Below are positions 17,909 to 26,902 of a stretch of 64,000 bases of DNA, one piece after another; position 1 is the stretch's first letter, and each line of letters starts with the position of its first letter. The DNA comes from an uncultured Collinsella sp. Its GTDB lineage: Bacteria > Actinomycetota > Coriobacteriia > Coriobacteriales > Coriobacteriaceae. The notes under the pieces are model-generated. The model searched no databases. It saw nothing but the letters and a program-made list of their open reading frames with translations, and was not told the origin of the DNA. A program made the translations under genes and the position numbers. The stretch is from assembly GCA_900541855.1 (NCBI GenBank), contig UQLD01000001.1:1-64000 (forward strand), written 5' to 3'.

Positions 17909-17946
17909 CATTTCGAAACAATTCTATGCAAATTTGTTTCGAAATG
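17909..17946. promoter_or_regulatory. Perfect 13-bp inverted repeat containing two TTTCGAAA palindromes
   Basis: CATTTCGAAACAA (17909-17921) and TTGTTTCGAAATG (17934-17946) flank a 12-base spacer. Each arm itself contains the palindrome TTTCGAAA. There is no T-run. It lies between the glycosyltransferase stop and the argR promoter region. Confidence 0.6.
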
Positions 17947-17952
17947 AGCCGT

Positions 17953-18993
17953 TTAGGCGGTTTTTGCACCCGTCCGGTTAAGAAAAGCTGCCAGATGCGT
18001 ACACATCACGCAGCGCGTGGGCTTGGCGCTGGCGATCGGCCCAAACAACAGACCGAGTCCCCGATGGTTGTCCTTGAGCGCGGCGACCATCTGACGGGTT
18101 CGAGGCGCCTCGAGCATATCACGCATGCGGGCGGAACGCTCAATTGACGACACCCCATGCGGGCTCAGACACAAATTCTCGATGCAGGCGACCAGTCCGG
18201 CAAAGTAGAACTTTTGGCTTGCCAGCTTGAGCCGACCACCGCTATCTGCTTCCGAGAGTGAGTCCGCAAGCTCGTCGAGCGCTCGAGTGTCATCGGATAT
18301 CCTGGCATACATGGTGGGATCAAAGGCATCTGTAAGCTTAGGTGCCACCGCGTGGAAACAAGCGTCGCCGCAGCCGGACACGAATCGTGCCTGCGAGAGC
18401 GCATAAGCCATAAACTCAACCGTACGGTACGCCTTGCCGCGCGACAGGCATGCCTCAAACAGCGAGCGGCTGTACATCACGCCAGAGGTCTGAGCGACTA
18501 GGCCGCCTAAAATCAACTGAGGCAGCCCGGCCACCATCGAAGATTTGCTATCAATGGAAATATGAGTAGCATCCAAGACGCGCGAATGACGCTCGCGATG
18601 CGCATCGTATCGATCGAGCGACACCGAGGGGAGCACAATGTCTGCCGCAGTATCGCACGCGATATCGACCATCTTGGAAAGGGCCTGCGGAGCAAACCAC
18701 TCATCGGCGTTCATGGCGATGATTTGAGAGCCGCGCGAGGCATCAAAACCGGCACGAAGACAAGCGCCGCGCTTCGCGTCCTCGACGTCAATCAAATCAA
18801 TATGGATGTCCCTATCGGCAGCAACTTGAAGCGAATGGCGCACACCGGGCGCAGCATCGCGGCAGACAACGACAATCTGCAAATCGTAGAGGTCTTGGTT
18901 CTGGATACTCTCGAGCGCACGCATCGCATAGCTGGGCGAACCTTCTACCACAAGGATCACCGAAAGTCGCGGATGCGAGCCACGTCGAACCAA
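17953..18993 (-). CDS. Glycosyltransferase family 2-like protein
   Basis: A 346-residue protein with the GT-A start RLSVILVVEGSPSYAMRALESIQNQDLYDLQIVVV and the donor-site region GSQIIAMNADEWFAP, where the usual DxD is replaced by NADE. The remaining 200 residues show no membrane helix. The start is the TTG at 18993 with AGAGGA upstream; no ATG is suitably placed. Lack of a clear DxD makes activity uncertain. It is isolated between truA and argR. Acceptor unknown. Confidence 0.7.
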   Translation of the reverse strand: MVRRGSHPRLSVILVVEGSPSYAMRALESIQNQDLYDLQIVVVCRDAAPGVRHSLQVAADRDIHIDLIDVEDAKRGACLRAGFDASRGSQIIAMNADEWFAPQALSKMVDIACDTAADIVLPSVSLDRYDAHRERHSRVLDATHISIDSKSSMVAGLPQLILGGLVAQTSGVMYSRSLFEACLSRGKAYRTVEFMAYALSQARFVSGCGDACFHAVAPKLTDAFDPTMYARISDDTRALDELADSLSEADSGGRLKLASQKFYFAGLVACIENLCLSPHGVSSIERSARMRDMLEAPRTRQMVAALKDNHRGLGLLFGPIASAKPTRCVMCTHLAAFLNRTGAKTA

Positions 18994-19154
18994 GTTATCC
19001 GTCCTCTCGACAGCAATGAATTAAATCGTGGTTCATGGTACACCCCGGCAATAAAAGCAATGAGACACCGGTTGTATTGCACGCCAAGAACAGATGTTGC
19101 ACACGTGCAGCCCACAGATGACAGGTGTCGACGCACGACGCGTCGAGCCCTCCC

Positions 19155-19979
19155 CTAGTCGAGCACGACAAGCTCGGCGGGATCGTAATCCACGCCCATA
19201 AACGTAAGGCCGCAGGCAGGAGCCGTGGGGCCCGCAGCGGTACGGTCGCAAGCGTCGATGACCTCGCGCATCCACTCGGGTTCGCGGCGATGCATGCCAA
19301 TCTCGACAAGCGTGCCCACGATCGTGCGGACCATCGAATGCAAAAATGCGTTGCCCTCAATGGTAAACGTCAGGATATCCTCGCCAAAGGCCACCTCATG
19401 GCCAAACTCGGCCCGCATCACGCAGCGGTGCGTAGGCTTGCCCACGGCAGAGGCGACCTTGCAAAAGCTCTTAAAGTCCTGCTCACCCAAAAGCGCGGGA
19501 CAGGCCGCAGACATGGCCTCGACGTCCAAGGGATAGCGATGCCACCACACGGCACCACGGGACAGCACGGGGCGCGCATCGCGATCGGCAATACGGTACG
19601 TATACGTACGGGAACGCGCGTCAAAGCGTGCAGAAAAGCCCTTACGGGCCCTGTAGACCTCGTTTATGGCGATATCTTTAGGCAGCAGGGCATCCATAGC
19701 CCGCAGCCACCTACGGCGCGTAAGGGCGAGCTCAGCGTCCGTTACGGGCACGCTGATGTACTGAGCCACGGCATGCACGCCGGCATCGGTACGACCTGCG
19801 CACGTCAGATCGATCGGACGGCGCAGGAGCGTCTCAATAGCTCGACGTAGCTCACCCGCAACCGTCGTCTGTCCCGGCTGCTCGGCAAATCCGCTATACG
19901 ACGAGCCATCATAGGCCACGCGAAATACGAGCGTGGCGTCAAGCTCGGAAATCGAATTGAAATCAGACGGCGCAGTCAT
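19155..19979 (-). CDS. truA: tRNA pseudouridine(38-40) synthase
   Basis: A 274-residue TruA. The catalytic aspartate is in CAGRTDAGVHA, with RVAYDGSSYSGFAEQPG at the N-terminus and RSRTYTYRI in the middle. It isomerises uridines 38-40 in the anticodon arm. It lies just beyond the rplQ terminator, the common place for truA at the end of the ribosomal alpha operon. The ATG at 19979 follows GGGAGC and is preferred over one 15 bases further upstream. Confidence 0.94.
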   Translation of the reverse strand: MTAPSDFNSISELDATLVFRVAYDGSSYSGFAEQPGQTTVAGELRRAIETLLRRPIDLTCAGRTDAGVHAVAQYISVPVTDAELALTRRRWLRAMDALLPKDIAINEVYRARKGFSARFDARSRTYTYRIADRDARPVLSRGAVWWHRYPLDVEAMSAACPALLGEQDFKSFCKVASAVGKPTHRCVMRAEFGHEVAFGEDILTFTIEGNAFLHSMVRTIVGTLVEIGMHRREPEWMREVIDACDRTAAGPTAPACGLTFMGVDYDPAELVVLD

Positions 19980-20013
19980 GGGCGCTCCCAACAAACAAGT
20001 AACGGTATCGCGA

Positions 20014-20045
20014 CAAAAAAAGAGGGGTACGCGAACGTACCCCTC
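20014..20045 (-). terminator. Terminator at the end of the ribosomal operon
   Basis: A perfect GAGGGGTAC/GTACCCCTC stem with a 6-base loop, followed on the minus strand by seven T. Confidence 0.95.
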
Positions 20046-20071
20046 GAATATAGCCTATGCAGACGGAATGT

Positions 20072-20539
20072 CTACTCAGCGGTCTCCTCAGCAGGAGCCT
20101 CCTCGACAGCCTCGACCTTCTTGGGAGCAGCGGCCTTCTTGGGGGCCGGAGCAGCCTTCTTGGCCTTAGGCGTGCAAGGCTCGGTGACGAGCTCCATGAT
20201 AACGATGGGAGCGTTGTCGCCCTTACGGTTACCGAGCTTCATGATGCGGGTGTAACCGCCGTTGCGGTCCTGCCACATGCCCTGGGCAGCCTTGTCGAAG
20301 ATCTCGGCAACGAGCTGCTTATCGCCGAGCTTGGCGATAGCCAGACGACGAGAGTGCAGGTCGCCCTTCTTGGCCCAAGTGATGATCGGGTCGACGACCG
20401 AACGCAGCGCCTTAGCGCGGGTCTCGGTGGTCTTGATGCGGTCGTTCTCGAAGAGGGCCTTAGCAAGGCTCTTCTTCATGGCCTTGGTGTGGCTCGCATC
20501 GGTGCCGAGCTTCAGGCCCTTCTTAACGTTGTGACGCAT
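20072..20539 (-). CDS. rplQ: 50S ribosomal protein L17
   Basis: A 155-residue L17: MRHNVKKGLKLGTDASHTKAM is the family start. A lysine-alanine-proline and glutamate-rich extension of about 35 residues at the C-terminus is typical of actinobacteria. Last gene of the operon. Confidence 0.97.
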   Translation of the reverse strand: MRHNVKKGLKLGTDASHTKAMKKSLAKALFENDRIKTTETRAKALRSVVDPIITWAKKGDLHSRRLAIAKLGDKQLVAEIFDKAAQGMWQDRNGGYTRIMKLGNRKGDNAPIVIMELVTEPCTPKAKKAAPAPKKAAAPKKVEAVEEAPAEETAE

Positions 20540-20569
20540 GGTCTAGTTTCTCCTCAAATATGCGAAGCA

Positions 20570-21511
20570 TTAAGCCTTCAGGCTCAGGCCCATGGACTCA
20601 AGCTTGTCCTTCACTTCCTCGATCGACTTAACACCGAAGTTACGGATGTTGAGCAGATCGTTCTCCGAGAACTCAACGAGCTGACGGACCGAGTGAATGC
20701 TGGCGCGCTTAAGGCAGTTGTAGGAACGGACGGAAAGGTCCAGATCCTCGATCTGCTTGTCCAGCTCGGCGTTGTCGTTGGTGACCTCGGGAGCGAAGAT
20801 CGAAGCCTCCTCCTCGACCTCGGGGGTCTCGGCAAGGTTCATAAAGGCGGCCATATGCTGGTTGATGATATTGGCAGCCTGGACCACGGCGTCGCGCGGG
20901 GCGATGGAGCCGTTGGTCTCGATCTCGAGGACAAGGCGGTCGTAGTCGGTGTGCTGACCGACACGACAAGCCTCAACGAGCTTGGCGCAACGGGAAACCG
21001 GCGAGTACAGCGAGTCGACATGGATCACACCGATGGGATCGTTATCGCGCTTGTTGGCCTCGCCAGAAACATAGCCGCGGCCATAGCCGATGCGCATGCT
21101 CATGGTGAGATGGCCACCCTCGGTGAGCGTAGCGATGTGCTGCTCGGGGTTGACCAGCTCAAACTCGGACGGAATAAAGAAGTCCGCACCGGTGACCTCG
21201 CAGGGGCCGTCAACCGAGATGGTGGCGGTCGCCTCGTCGGTCGTGCCGAGAGCCCTGAAGACAAGACCCTTGACATTCAGGACGATGTCGGTGACATCCT
21301 CGACCATGTTAGGGATGGTCATGAACTCGTGCTGCGCACCATCGATCTGAATAGCCTCGACAGCGGCACCCTCGAGCGAGGACAGAAGAACGCGACGAAG
21401 GGAGTTACCCAGCGTATCGCCGTAACCACGCTCGAGCGGCTCGACGGAGACACGAGCAGACGTCTCGTTGATCTCTTCGACCTGAACCTGAGGCCTAATG
21501 AATTCTGACAT
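20570..21511 (-). CDS. rpoA: RNA polymerase alpha subunit
   Basis: A 313-residue alpha subunit. The N-terminal domain (EPLERGYGDTLGNSLRRVLLSSLEGAAV) mediates dimerisation and beta binding. The C-terminal domain (about 245-310, LDLSVRSYNCLKRASIHSVRQLVE...RNFGVKSIEEVKDKL) contacts UP elements and activators. It lies between rpsD and rplQ in canonical order. Confidence 0.98.
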   Translation of the reverse strand: MSEFIRPQVQVEEINETSARVSVEPLERGYGDTLGNSLRRVLLSSLEGAAVEAIQIDGAQHEFMTIPNMVEDVTDIVLNVKGLVFRALGTTDEATATISVDGPCEVTGADFFIPSEFELVNPEQHIATLTEGGHLTMSMRIGYGRGYVSGEANKRDNDPIGVIHVDSLYSPVSRCAKLVEACRVGQHTDYDRLVLEIETNGSIAPRDAVVQAANIINQHMAAFMNLAETPEVEEEASIFAPEVTNDNAELDKQIEDLDLSVRSYNCLKRASIHSVRQLVEFSENDLLNIRNFGVKSIEEVKDKLESMGLSLKA

Positions 21512-21543
21512 GTATTACCTCCAGCCTCAGCAGCCCGGATGGA

Positions 21544-22140
21544 CTACTTAGAGTAGAGCTCGACGATGAGCTGCTCGTTGATATCACCGCTGATCTGCTC
21601 ACGCGTCGGCAGAGCGAGCACGTTACCAGACAGATTCTCGATATCGACCTCGAGCCAGCCAGGGACCTCAAAGCGCTCGGAGGAAATCAGGGCCTCCTTG
21701 ATGGGGAGGAGGTCACGGAACTTCTCGCCGACAGCGACGACGTCGCCGGCCTTGACGCGGTAGGACGGGATGTCCACGCGCTTGCCGTTCACGGTGAAGT
21801 GACCATGACGGACGGACTGACGAGCCTCTTTGCGGGTGCGGGCGAAGCCAAGACGGAAGACGACGTTGTCGAGGCGAGACTCAAGAATGATCATGAGGTT
21901 CTCACCGGTGACGCCGTTCATCTTACGGGCCTTGTTGAAGTAGCCGTGGAACTGCTTCTCCAGAACGCCATAGATGAACTTGACCTTCTGCTTCTCGCGC
22001 AGCTGCATGCCGTACTCAGATTCCTTGCGACGGCGCTTGGGCTGACGGATAGATTCCTTCTTGCTGCTGTAACCGAGCTCAGCGGGATCGATCCCGAGCT
22101 GACGGCAGCGCTTAAGAACAGGAGTCCTGTCGATTGCCAT
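21544..22140 (-). CDS. rpsD: 30S ribosomal protein S4
   Basis: A 198-residue S4 with the S4 RNA-binding domain (LESRLDNVVFRLGFARTRKEARQSVRHGHFTVNG). The N-terminus lacks the four-cysteine zinc knuckle, so this is the zinc-free form. It binds 16S rRNA early in assembly. Confidence 0.97.
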   Translation of the reverse strand: MAIDRTPVLKRCRQLGIDPAELGYSSKKESIRQPKRRRKESEYGMQLREKQKVKFIYGVLEKQFHGYFNKARKMNGVTGENLMIILESRLDNVVFRLGFARTRKEARQSVRHGHFTVNGKRVDIPSYRVKAGDVVAVGEKFRDLLPIKEALISSERFEVPGWLEVDIENLSGNVLALPTREQISGDINEQLIVELYSK

Positions 22141-22159
22141 ATTGATACGATCCTTTCAG

Positions 22160-22564
22160 TTACACGCGGCGACGCTTCTTGGGGCGGCAGCCGTTGTGCG
22201 GAATGGGGGTCTTGTCCTGGATGCTCGAGACCTCGAGGCCGGCAGCCTGGAGGGAGCGGATGGCGGTCTCACGACCGGAGCCGGGGCCCTTGACGAAGAC
22301 GGAAACCTTCTTCATACCGTGCTCCATGGCCTGCTTGGCAGCAGCCTCGGCAGCCATCTGGGCAGCGAACGGCGTGGACTTACGGGAGCCCTTGAAGCCC
22401 ACCTGGCCAGCCGACTTCCAGGAAATGACGTTGCCCTGGGGATCGGTGATCGAAACGATCGTGTTGTTGAACGTAGAACGAATGTGAGCCTGGCCCACGG
22501 AAATGTTCTTACGGTCCGCGCGCTTCAGACGGGCAGCGCGAACGTTCTTCTTAGCAGTAGCCAT
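22160..22564 (-). CDS. rpsK: 30S ribosomal protein S11
   Basis: A 134-residue S11, recognised from AHIRSTFNNTIVSITD and the basic tail PIPHNGCRPKKRRRV. It follows rpsM by 14 bases. Confidence 0.97.
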   Translation of the reverse strand: MATAKKNVRAARLKRADRKNISVGQAHIRSTFNNTIVSITDPQGNVISWKSAGQVGFKGSRKSTPFAAQMAAEAAAKQAMEHGMKKVSVFVKGPGSGRETAIRSLQAAGLEVSSIQDKTPIPHNGCRPKKRRRV

Positions 22565-22578
22565 CTATCTAGCGCTCC

Positions 22579-22953
22579 TTATTTCTTCTTCTTAGCACCG
22601 ATCTGACGCTTCGGGCCCTTGCGGGTACGAGCGTTAGTGTGGGTGCGCTGGCCGCGGACCGGGAGGCCCTTGCGGTGACGAAGGCCGCGGTTGCAGCCGA
22701 TGTCCATAAGGCGCTTGACGTTCTGGTTGCGCTCACGGCGGAGATCGCCCTCAACCATGATCTGGTTCTTATCGATATAATCGCGGATGGCGTTAACCTC
22801 ATCCTCGGTGAGGTCCTTAACGCGCGTATCCACGTTAACGTTGCACTCGACGCAAATCTTCGTCGCAGTGGTGCGGCCGATGCCGTAAATGTAGGTCAGA
22901 CCGATCTCAACGCGCTTCTCACGCGGGAGGTCGACACCATTAATACGGGCCAA
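22579..22953 (-). CDS. rpsM: 30S ribosomal protein S13
   Basis: A 124-residue S13 with IYGIGRTTATKIC and the basic end GLPVRGQRTHTNARTRKGPK that reaches toward the P-site tRNA. Confidence 0.97.
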   Translation of the reverse strand: MARINGVDLPREKRVEIGLTYIYGIGRTTATKICVECNVNVDTRVKDLTEDEVNAIRDYIDKNQIMVEGDLRRERNQNVKRLMDIGCNRGLRHRKGLPVRGQRTHTNARTRKGPKRQIGAKKKK

Positions 22954-22967
22954 CGTAGTCTCCTCTC

Positions 22968-23081
22968 TTAACCCTGACGCTGCTTATGACGGGGGTTCTC
23001 GCAAATGACGAGGACCTTGCCATGGCGCCTAATGATTTTGCACTTATCGCACATCTTCTTGACCGAAGGACGTACCTTCAT
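22968..23081 (-). CDS. rpmJ: 50S ribosomal protein L36
   Basis: A 37-residue protein: MKVRPSVKKMCDKCKIIRRH then GKVLVICENPRHKQRQG. Zinc ligands Cys11, Cys14, Cys27 and His32 are all present, so it is the C+ zinc form. A GAAAGGAA site precedes the ATG at 23081. Confidence 0.97.
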   Translation of the reverse strand: MKVRPSVKKMCDKCKIIRRHGKVLVICENPRHKQRQG

Positions 23082-23231
23082 CGTTCTTCCTTTCGGTAGC
23101 GCTCAAACTACTTCCCTACTATCTACTCGCCCAGCCGCAGGCGTTTAAAACTATGGCTGGTCTTCACACACAATCCGACCGTAGGTTGAGCTAAGCCTGC
23201 AGTCGGAAATGGAGTGCGTGTATGCGTGCCG

Positions 23232-23450
23232 CTATTTGTAGCGATAGGTGATGCGGCCGCGGGTCAGGTCGTACGGGGAAAGCTCCACGACAACCCTGTC
23301 ACCGGGGAGAATACGGATGTAATTCATTCGGATCTTGCCAGAAATGTTGCACAGAACCGAATGACCGTTCTCGAGCTCGACCTTAAACATGGCGTTGGGC
23401 AACGGTTCCTTTACCGTACCCTCGAGCTCAATTGCGTCTTCCTTCTTCAC
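23232..23450 (-). CDS. infA: Translation initiation factor IF-1
   Basis: A 72-residue OB-fold protein: KKEDAIELEGTVKEPLPNAMFKVELENGH, RMNYIRILPGDRVVVE and LTRGRITYRYK. I place the start at the GTG at 23450 by alignment with the family; a TTG at 23456 is the alternative. It binds the ribosomal A site during initiation. A 150-base gap with a weak hairpin separates it from rpmJ. Confidence 0.94.
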   Translation of the reverse strand: MKKEDAIELEGTVKEPLPNAMFKVELENGHSVLCNISGKIRMNYIRILPGDRVVVELSPYDLTRGRITYRYK

Positions 23451-23554
23451 AAGCAATCATCTTTCTCTAGAAAACGACAGCGATTGAGTATTCTACAACA
23501 CGTATGCACGCATCGTAATAACTTCGTAATGGCTCCACAACTAAGTGAAACTTG

Positions 23555-24343
23555 TTACATTTCTCCGCCCTGGAGCGAACACCAGGATCCTTGCGCATCG
23601 GTGGTAAGAATCACCGGACCGTCATCGGTAATGGCGACGGTGTTCTCGTAGTGCGCGGCGGGCAGGTGGTCGTTGGTCGTAACGATCCAACCATCGGAGC
23701 CCGTGCTCACATGGTTGGATCCCATCGTAACCATCGGTTCGATGGCAATGACCATACCGGCCTGGAGACGAACGCCCCTCCCCTTCTTTCCATAATTCGG
23801 AACATTGGGGTCCTCGTGCATCACATGGCCAATACCGTGCCCCACATAATCGCGAAGCACGCCATAGCCGTGAGACTCGGCGAGAGACTGGACGGCATAG
23901 CCAATGTCCCCTATATGGTTTCCGGGAACAGCCTGCTCGATGGCAGCCTTAAGGCAATCGCGCGTAACCTCGCACAGGGCCTTGGCCTCGGGCGTGGGGG
24001 TACCAACGAAAAACGTCCAAGCGTTATCGCCGACCCAACCGTCGACAACGCCACCCGTATCGATGGAAATGATATCGCCATCGCGCAGGATCATGTCGGG
24101 GTTGGGAATACCGTGGACCACGGCATCGTTAATCGATGCACAAATGGTACCGGGGAACCCGCCGTAACCCTTAAAGGCCGGGGTGCCACCATGCATGCGG
24201 ATAATCTGCTCCGCAAGCTGATCAAGCTCAAAGGTCGAAACACCAGGGCGAACCATGGCTCCAACGTGGCGGAGCGCCATCTTAGATAGCGCTCCTGCCT
24301 TCTTCATCTGCTCGATTTGCGTTGCAGACTTAATCTTGATCAT
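23555..24343 (-). CDS. map: Methionine aminopeptidase, type I
   Basis: A 262-residue enzyme removing the initiator Met. The metal ligands occur in ISIDTGGVVDGWVGD, GHGIGHVMHEDP and IEPMVTMGS. The ATG overlaps the stop of adk (ATGA), so the two are translationally coupled. A secY-adk-map-infA order is the usual one. Confidence 0.96.
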   Translation of the reverse strand: MIKIKSATQIEQMKKAGALSKMALRHVGAMVRPGVSTFELDQLAEQIIRMHGGTPAFKGYGGFPGTICASINDAVVHGIPNPDMILRDGDIISIDTGGVVDGWVGDNAWTFFVGTPTPEAKALCEVTRDCLKAAIEQAVPGNHIGDIGYAVQSLAESHGYGVLRDYVGHGIGHVMHEDPNVPNYGKKGRGVRLQAGMVIAIEPMVTMGSNHVSTGSDGWIVTTNDHLPAAHYENTVAITDDGPVILTTDAQGSWCSLQGGEM

Positions 24344-24966
24344 AGACCGAGAGCCTCTTTGACATCCCCGTACACGGTCTCGCGCGCCTGGTCACCGTTG
24401 ACCGACTTGAGCAGACCCTGACCACGATAGTAGTCGACGAGCGGGCTCGTGGACTTCTCGTAGACGTCGAGACGGTTCTTGATGGTCTCGGGCTTGTCAT
24501 CGTCGCGCTGATACATCTCGCCACCACACTTGGGGCAGGTAGCATCGGCAGCGGTGCCGGTGTAACCGCAGGCGCGGCAGGTGCGACGCGAAGACAGACG
24601 ATCGATGATGACCTCGGGGGCCACATCGACCAGAAGGGCGCAGTCGATCTCGCGACCCATGGCGGAGAGCTCGGAATCGAGCGTCACAGCCTGGGCGGTG
24701 TTGCGCGGGAAGCCATCGAGAATGAAACCCTGCTGGGCGTCATCGGCGGCAAGGCGCTCCTTGACAAGGTCGATAACGAGCTGGTCGGGAACGAGCTCGC
24801 CGGCGTCCATGTACTTCTTAGCCTGAATACCAAGCTCGGTGCCACCCTTAACGGCAGCACGCAGCAGGTCGCCCGTGGAAATGTGAGCGACGCCAAACTC
24901 GGCGACGAGCTCCTGTGCGACGGTGCCCTTACCGGCACCCGGAGCTCCGAGCAATACGAGGTTCAT
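24340..24966 (-). CDS. adk: Adenylate kinase
   Basis: A 208-residue kinase with the P-loop GAPGAGKG, the DGFPRN motif, and a lid domain carrying a zinc site (CRACG...CPKCG), as in Gram-positive forms. It equilibrates AMP, ADP and ATP. The ATG at 24966 follows GAGGAGG by 7 bases; an upstream ATG two codons earlier is less well spaced. Confidence 0.96.
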   Translation of the reverse strand: MNLVLLGAPGAGKGTVAQELVAEFGVAHISTGDLLRAAVKGGTELGIQAKKYMDAGELVPDQLVIDLVKERLAADDAQQGFILDGFPRNTAQAVTLDSELSAMGREIDCALLVDVAPEVIIDRLSSRRTCRACGYTGTAADATCPKCGGEMYQRDDDKPETIKNRLDVYEKSTSPLVDYYRGQGLLKSVNGDQARETVYGDVKEALGL

Positions 24967-24984
24967 GAGCAATCCTCCTCTAGC

Positions 24985-26271
24985 CTATTTAAAGAATCCA
25001 TCGTAATCATACATCTTGATCTGGCCTTCGAGCTTGTCGACCGTGTCGAGCACGACGCCGACCATGATGAGGATGGACGTGCCGCCAAATGCCTGAATCA
25101 GCTGGTTACCCGTGAAGGAGAAGATGATCGAAGGCACGATGGCGATGAGCGCCAAGAAGACAGCGCTGGGAAGCGTGATCTTGTTGAGCGCGTTCTTGAT
25201 GTAGGCCGCGGTAGCCCTACCCGGACGGACGCCCGGAATAAAGCCACCCTGCTTCTTAAGGTTGTCGGCCGTGTCATCGGGGTTGAACACCATGGAGGTG
25301 TAGAAGTACGCGAAGAACACGATGAGGACAACATTAAGCACCCAGTTGAGCCAACCGGTCGAAAGCGCGGAGGCAACTGCCTGAATCCAGCCGATGCCGG
25401 GGAAGAACACGGCAATCTGGGCCGGGAAGTACAGCAGCGCCGAAGCGAAGATGATCGGCACGACGCCCGCGGTGTTGACCTTGATGGGCAGGTAGGTGGT
25501 CTGGCCACCCATCATGCGACGGCCCACGACGCGCTTGGCGTAAGAGACCGGGATGCGGCGCTGGCCGCGCTCAAGGAAAACGATCAGCGGGATAACCAGC
25601 AGGATGATGGCGCAGATGATCACCATGGTGATGATGCCACCGGCGTTACCCTCGGTGCTGGAGAAGATCGCCTGCGGAAGACCGGCCATGATGTTCGCGA
25701 AGATGATCAGCGACATGCCATTGCCGATACCGCGCTGGGTAATGAGCTCACCAATCCACATGATCAGCATGGCGCCCGCGGTGAGTGTACCGACGATCAT
25801 GAGGTCAAAGATGATCTCGGGAGCACCGGCACCGTTGAAGCTAATGCCGAAGCTCTTAAAGAGGAAGAGATAACCCACGGAGTTGAGGATAGCCAGAGCC
25901 AAGGTGAGGTAACGCGAATACTGCGTAATCTTGGTCTGACCGACCTCGCCCTCGCGGGCAAGCTCATGCAGGGAAGGCACGACGGCCTGGAGCATCTGGA
26001 GGATAATCGAGCTCGTGATGTACGGCATGATGCCCAAAGAGAACACCGAGACATAGCTCAACGCGCCACCAGAGAAAAGATTCAGGAGGGCCATAGCACC
26101 TGCGGCGACCGAGTTGCTCCCGGTCGAGAAAAGGCCCAGCATCCCCTGGAAGGGAATGCCGGGCACAGGAACGTGCGCACCAATGCGGTACACGACGAGC
26201 ATAGCTATGGTAAAAAGAATCTTTTCGCGCAGTTCTTTGATGCGGAAAGCATTCTTAAGACCATTTAGCAC
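24985..26271 (-). CDS. secY: Protein translocase subunit SecY
   Basis: A 428-residue ten-helix channel. Recognised from VPVPGIPFQGMLGLF, NLFSGGALSYVSVFSLGIMPYITSSI and the plug and pore helices. The start is a GTG that overlaps the stop codon of rplO. It forms the Sec pore for exported proteins. Confidence 0.97.
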   Translation of the reverse strand: MLNGLKNAFRIKELREKILFTIAMLVVYRIGAHVPVPGIPFQGMLGLFSTGSNSVAAGAMALLNLFSGGALSYVSVFSLGIMPYITSSIILQMLQAVVPSLHELAREGEVGQTKITQYSRYLTLALAILNSVGYLFLFKSFGISFNGAGAPEIIFDLMIVGTLTAGAMLIMWIGELITQRGIGNGMSLIIFANIMAGLPQAIFSSTEGNAGGIITMVIICAIILLVIPLIVFLERGQRRIPVSYAKRVVGRRMMGGQTTYLPIKVNTAGVVPIIFASALLYFPAQIAVFFPGIGWIQAVASALSTGWLNWVLNVVLIVFFAYFYTSMVFNPDDTADNLKKQGGFIPGVRPGRATAAYIKNALNKITLPSAVFLALIAIVPSIIFSFTGNQLIQAFGGTSILIMVGVVLDTVDKLEGQIKMYDYDGFFK

Positions 26272-26714
26272 GGCAGCTCGACCTTTCCGCCGGCGGCCTC
26301 GATCTTGGCCTGCGCAGAAGCGCTGACCTTGTCGACCTTGACCGTGAACTTCTTGGTGAGCTCACCATTGCCGAGCACCTTAACGGGCTCGAACTCGCTC
26401 TTGGTGATGCGAGCGGCCTTAAGAGCGGCACCGTCGATCACAGCGCCGTCCTCGAACTTACGCTCGAGACGCTCGACGTTGACGGCGGTGTACTCGATAC
26501 GACGGGGGTTGCGGAAGCCCGGAAGCTTGGGCAGGCGCATAGCCAGCGGAGTCTGGCCACCCTCGAAGCCGGCACCCTTGGTGCCACCAGAGCGGGAACC
26601 CTGGCCCTTCTGGCCGCGGCCAGAAGTGGTGCCGTGACCCGAAGAATTGCCACGGCCGACGCGCTTGCGGTTCTTGGTGGAACCGGGCGCGGGAGTAAGA
26701 TCGTGAAGCTGCAT
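26265..26714 (-). CDS. rplO: 50S ribosomal protein L15
   Basis: A 149-residue L15: MQLHDLTPAPGSTKNRKRVGRGNSSG, the glycine-rich GQKGQGSRSGG segment and a C-terminal KIEAAGGKVEL. It overlaps secY by 7 bases. Confidence 0.97.
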   Translation of the reverse strand: MQLHDLTPAPGSTKNRKRVGRGNSSGHGTTSGRGQKGQGSRSGGTKGAGFEGGQTPLAMRLPKLPGFRNPRRIEYTAVNVERLERKFEDGAVIDGAALKAARITKSEFEPVKVLGNGELTKKFTVKVDKVSASAQAKIEAAGGKVELPC

Positions 26715-26717
26715 TTG

Positions 26718-26900
26718 CTACTCCTCTACAATCTCGACAAGGTGCTTGACCTTGAAGATCATGCCGCGGACGGACTCGTTGTCAGCAATCTCGCGAACCT
26801 CGCGGATCCTGTGGAGACCGAGGGCACGGACAGTACGGACCTGGTCCTGCTTGCAACCATTGGTGCTGCGGACCTGCTTGATCTTGATGGTGTCAGCCAT
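26718..26900 (-). CDS. rpmD: 50S ribosomal protein L30
   Basis: A 60-residue L30: KIKQVRSTNGCKQDQVRTVRALGLHRI is the family core. Confidence 0.96.
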   Translation of the reverse strand: MADTIKIKQVRSTNGCKQDQVRTVRALGLHRIREVREIADNESVRGMIFKVKHLVEIVEE

Positions 26901-26902
26901 GC

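Noticed and set aside
20057..21508. Long plus-strand frame of 483 codons opposite rplQ and rpoA
   Set aside because: Antisense to two conserved ribosomal-operon genes; no ribosome site and biased composition.
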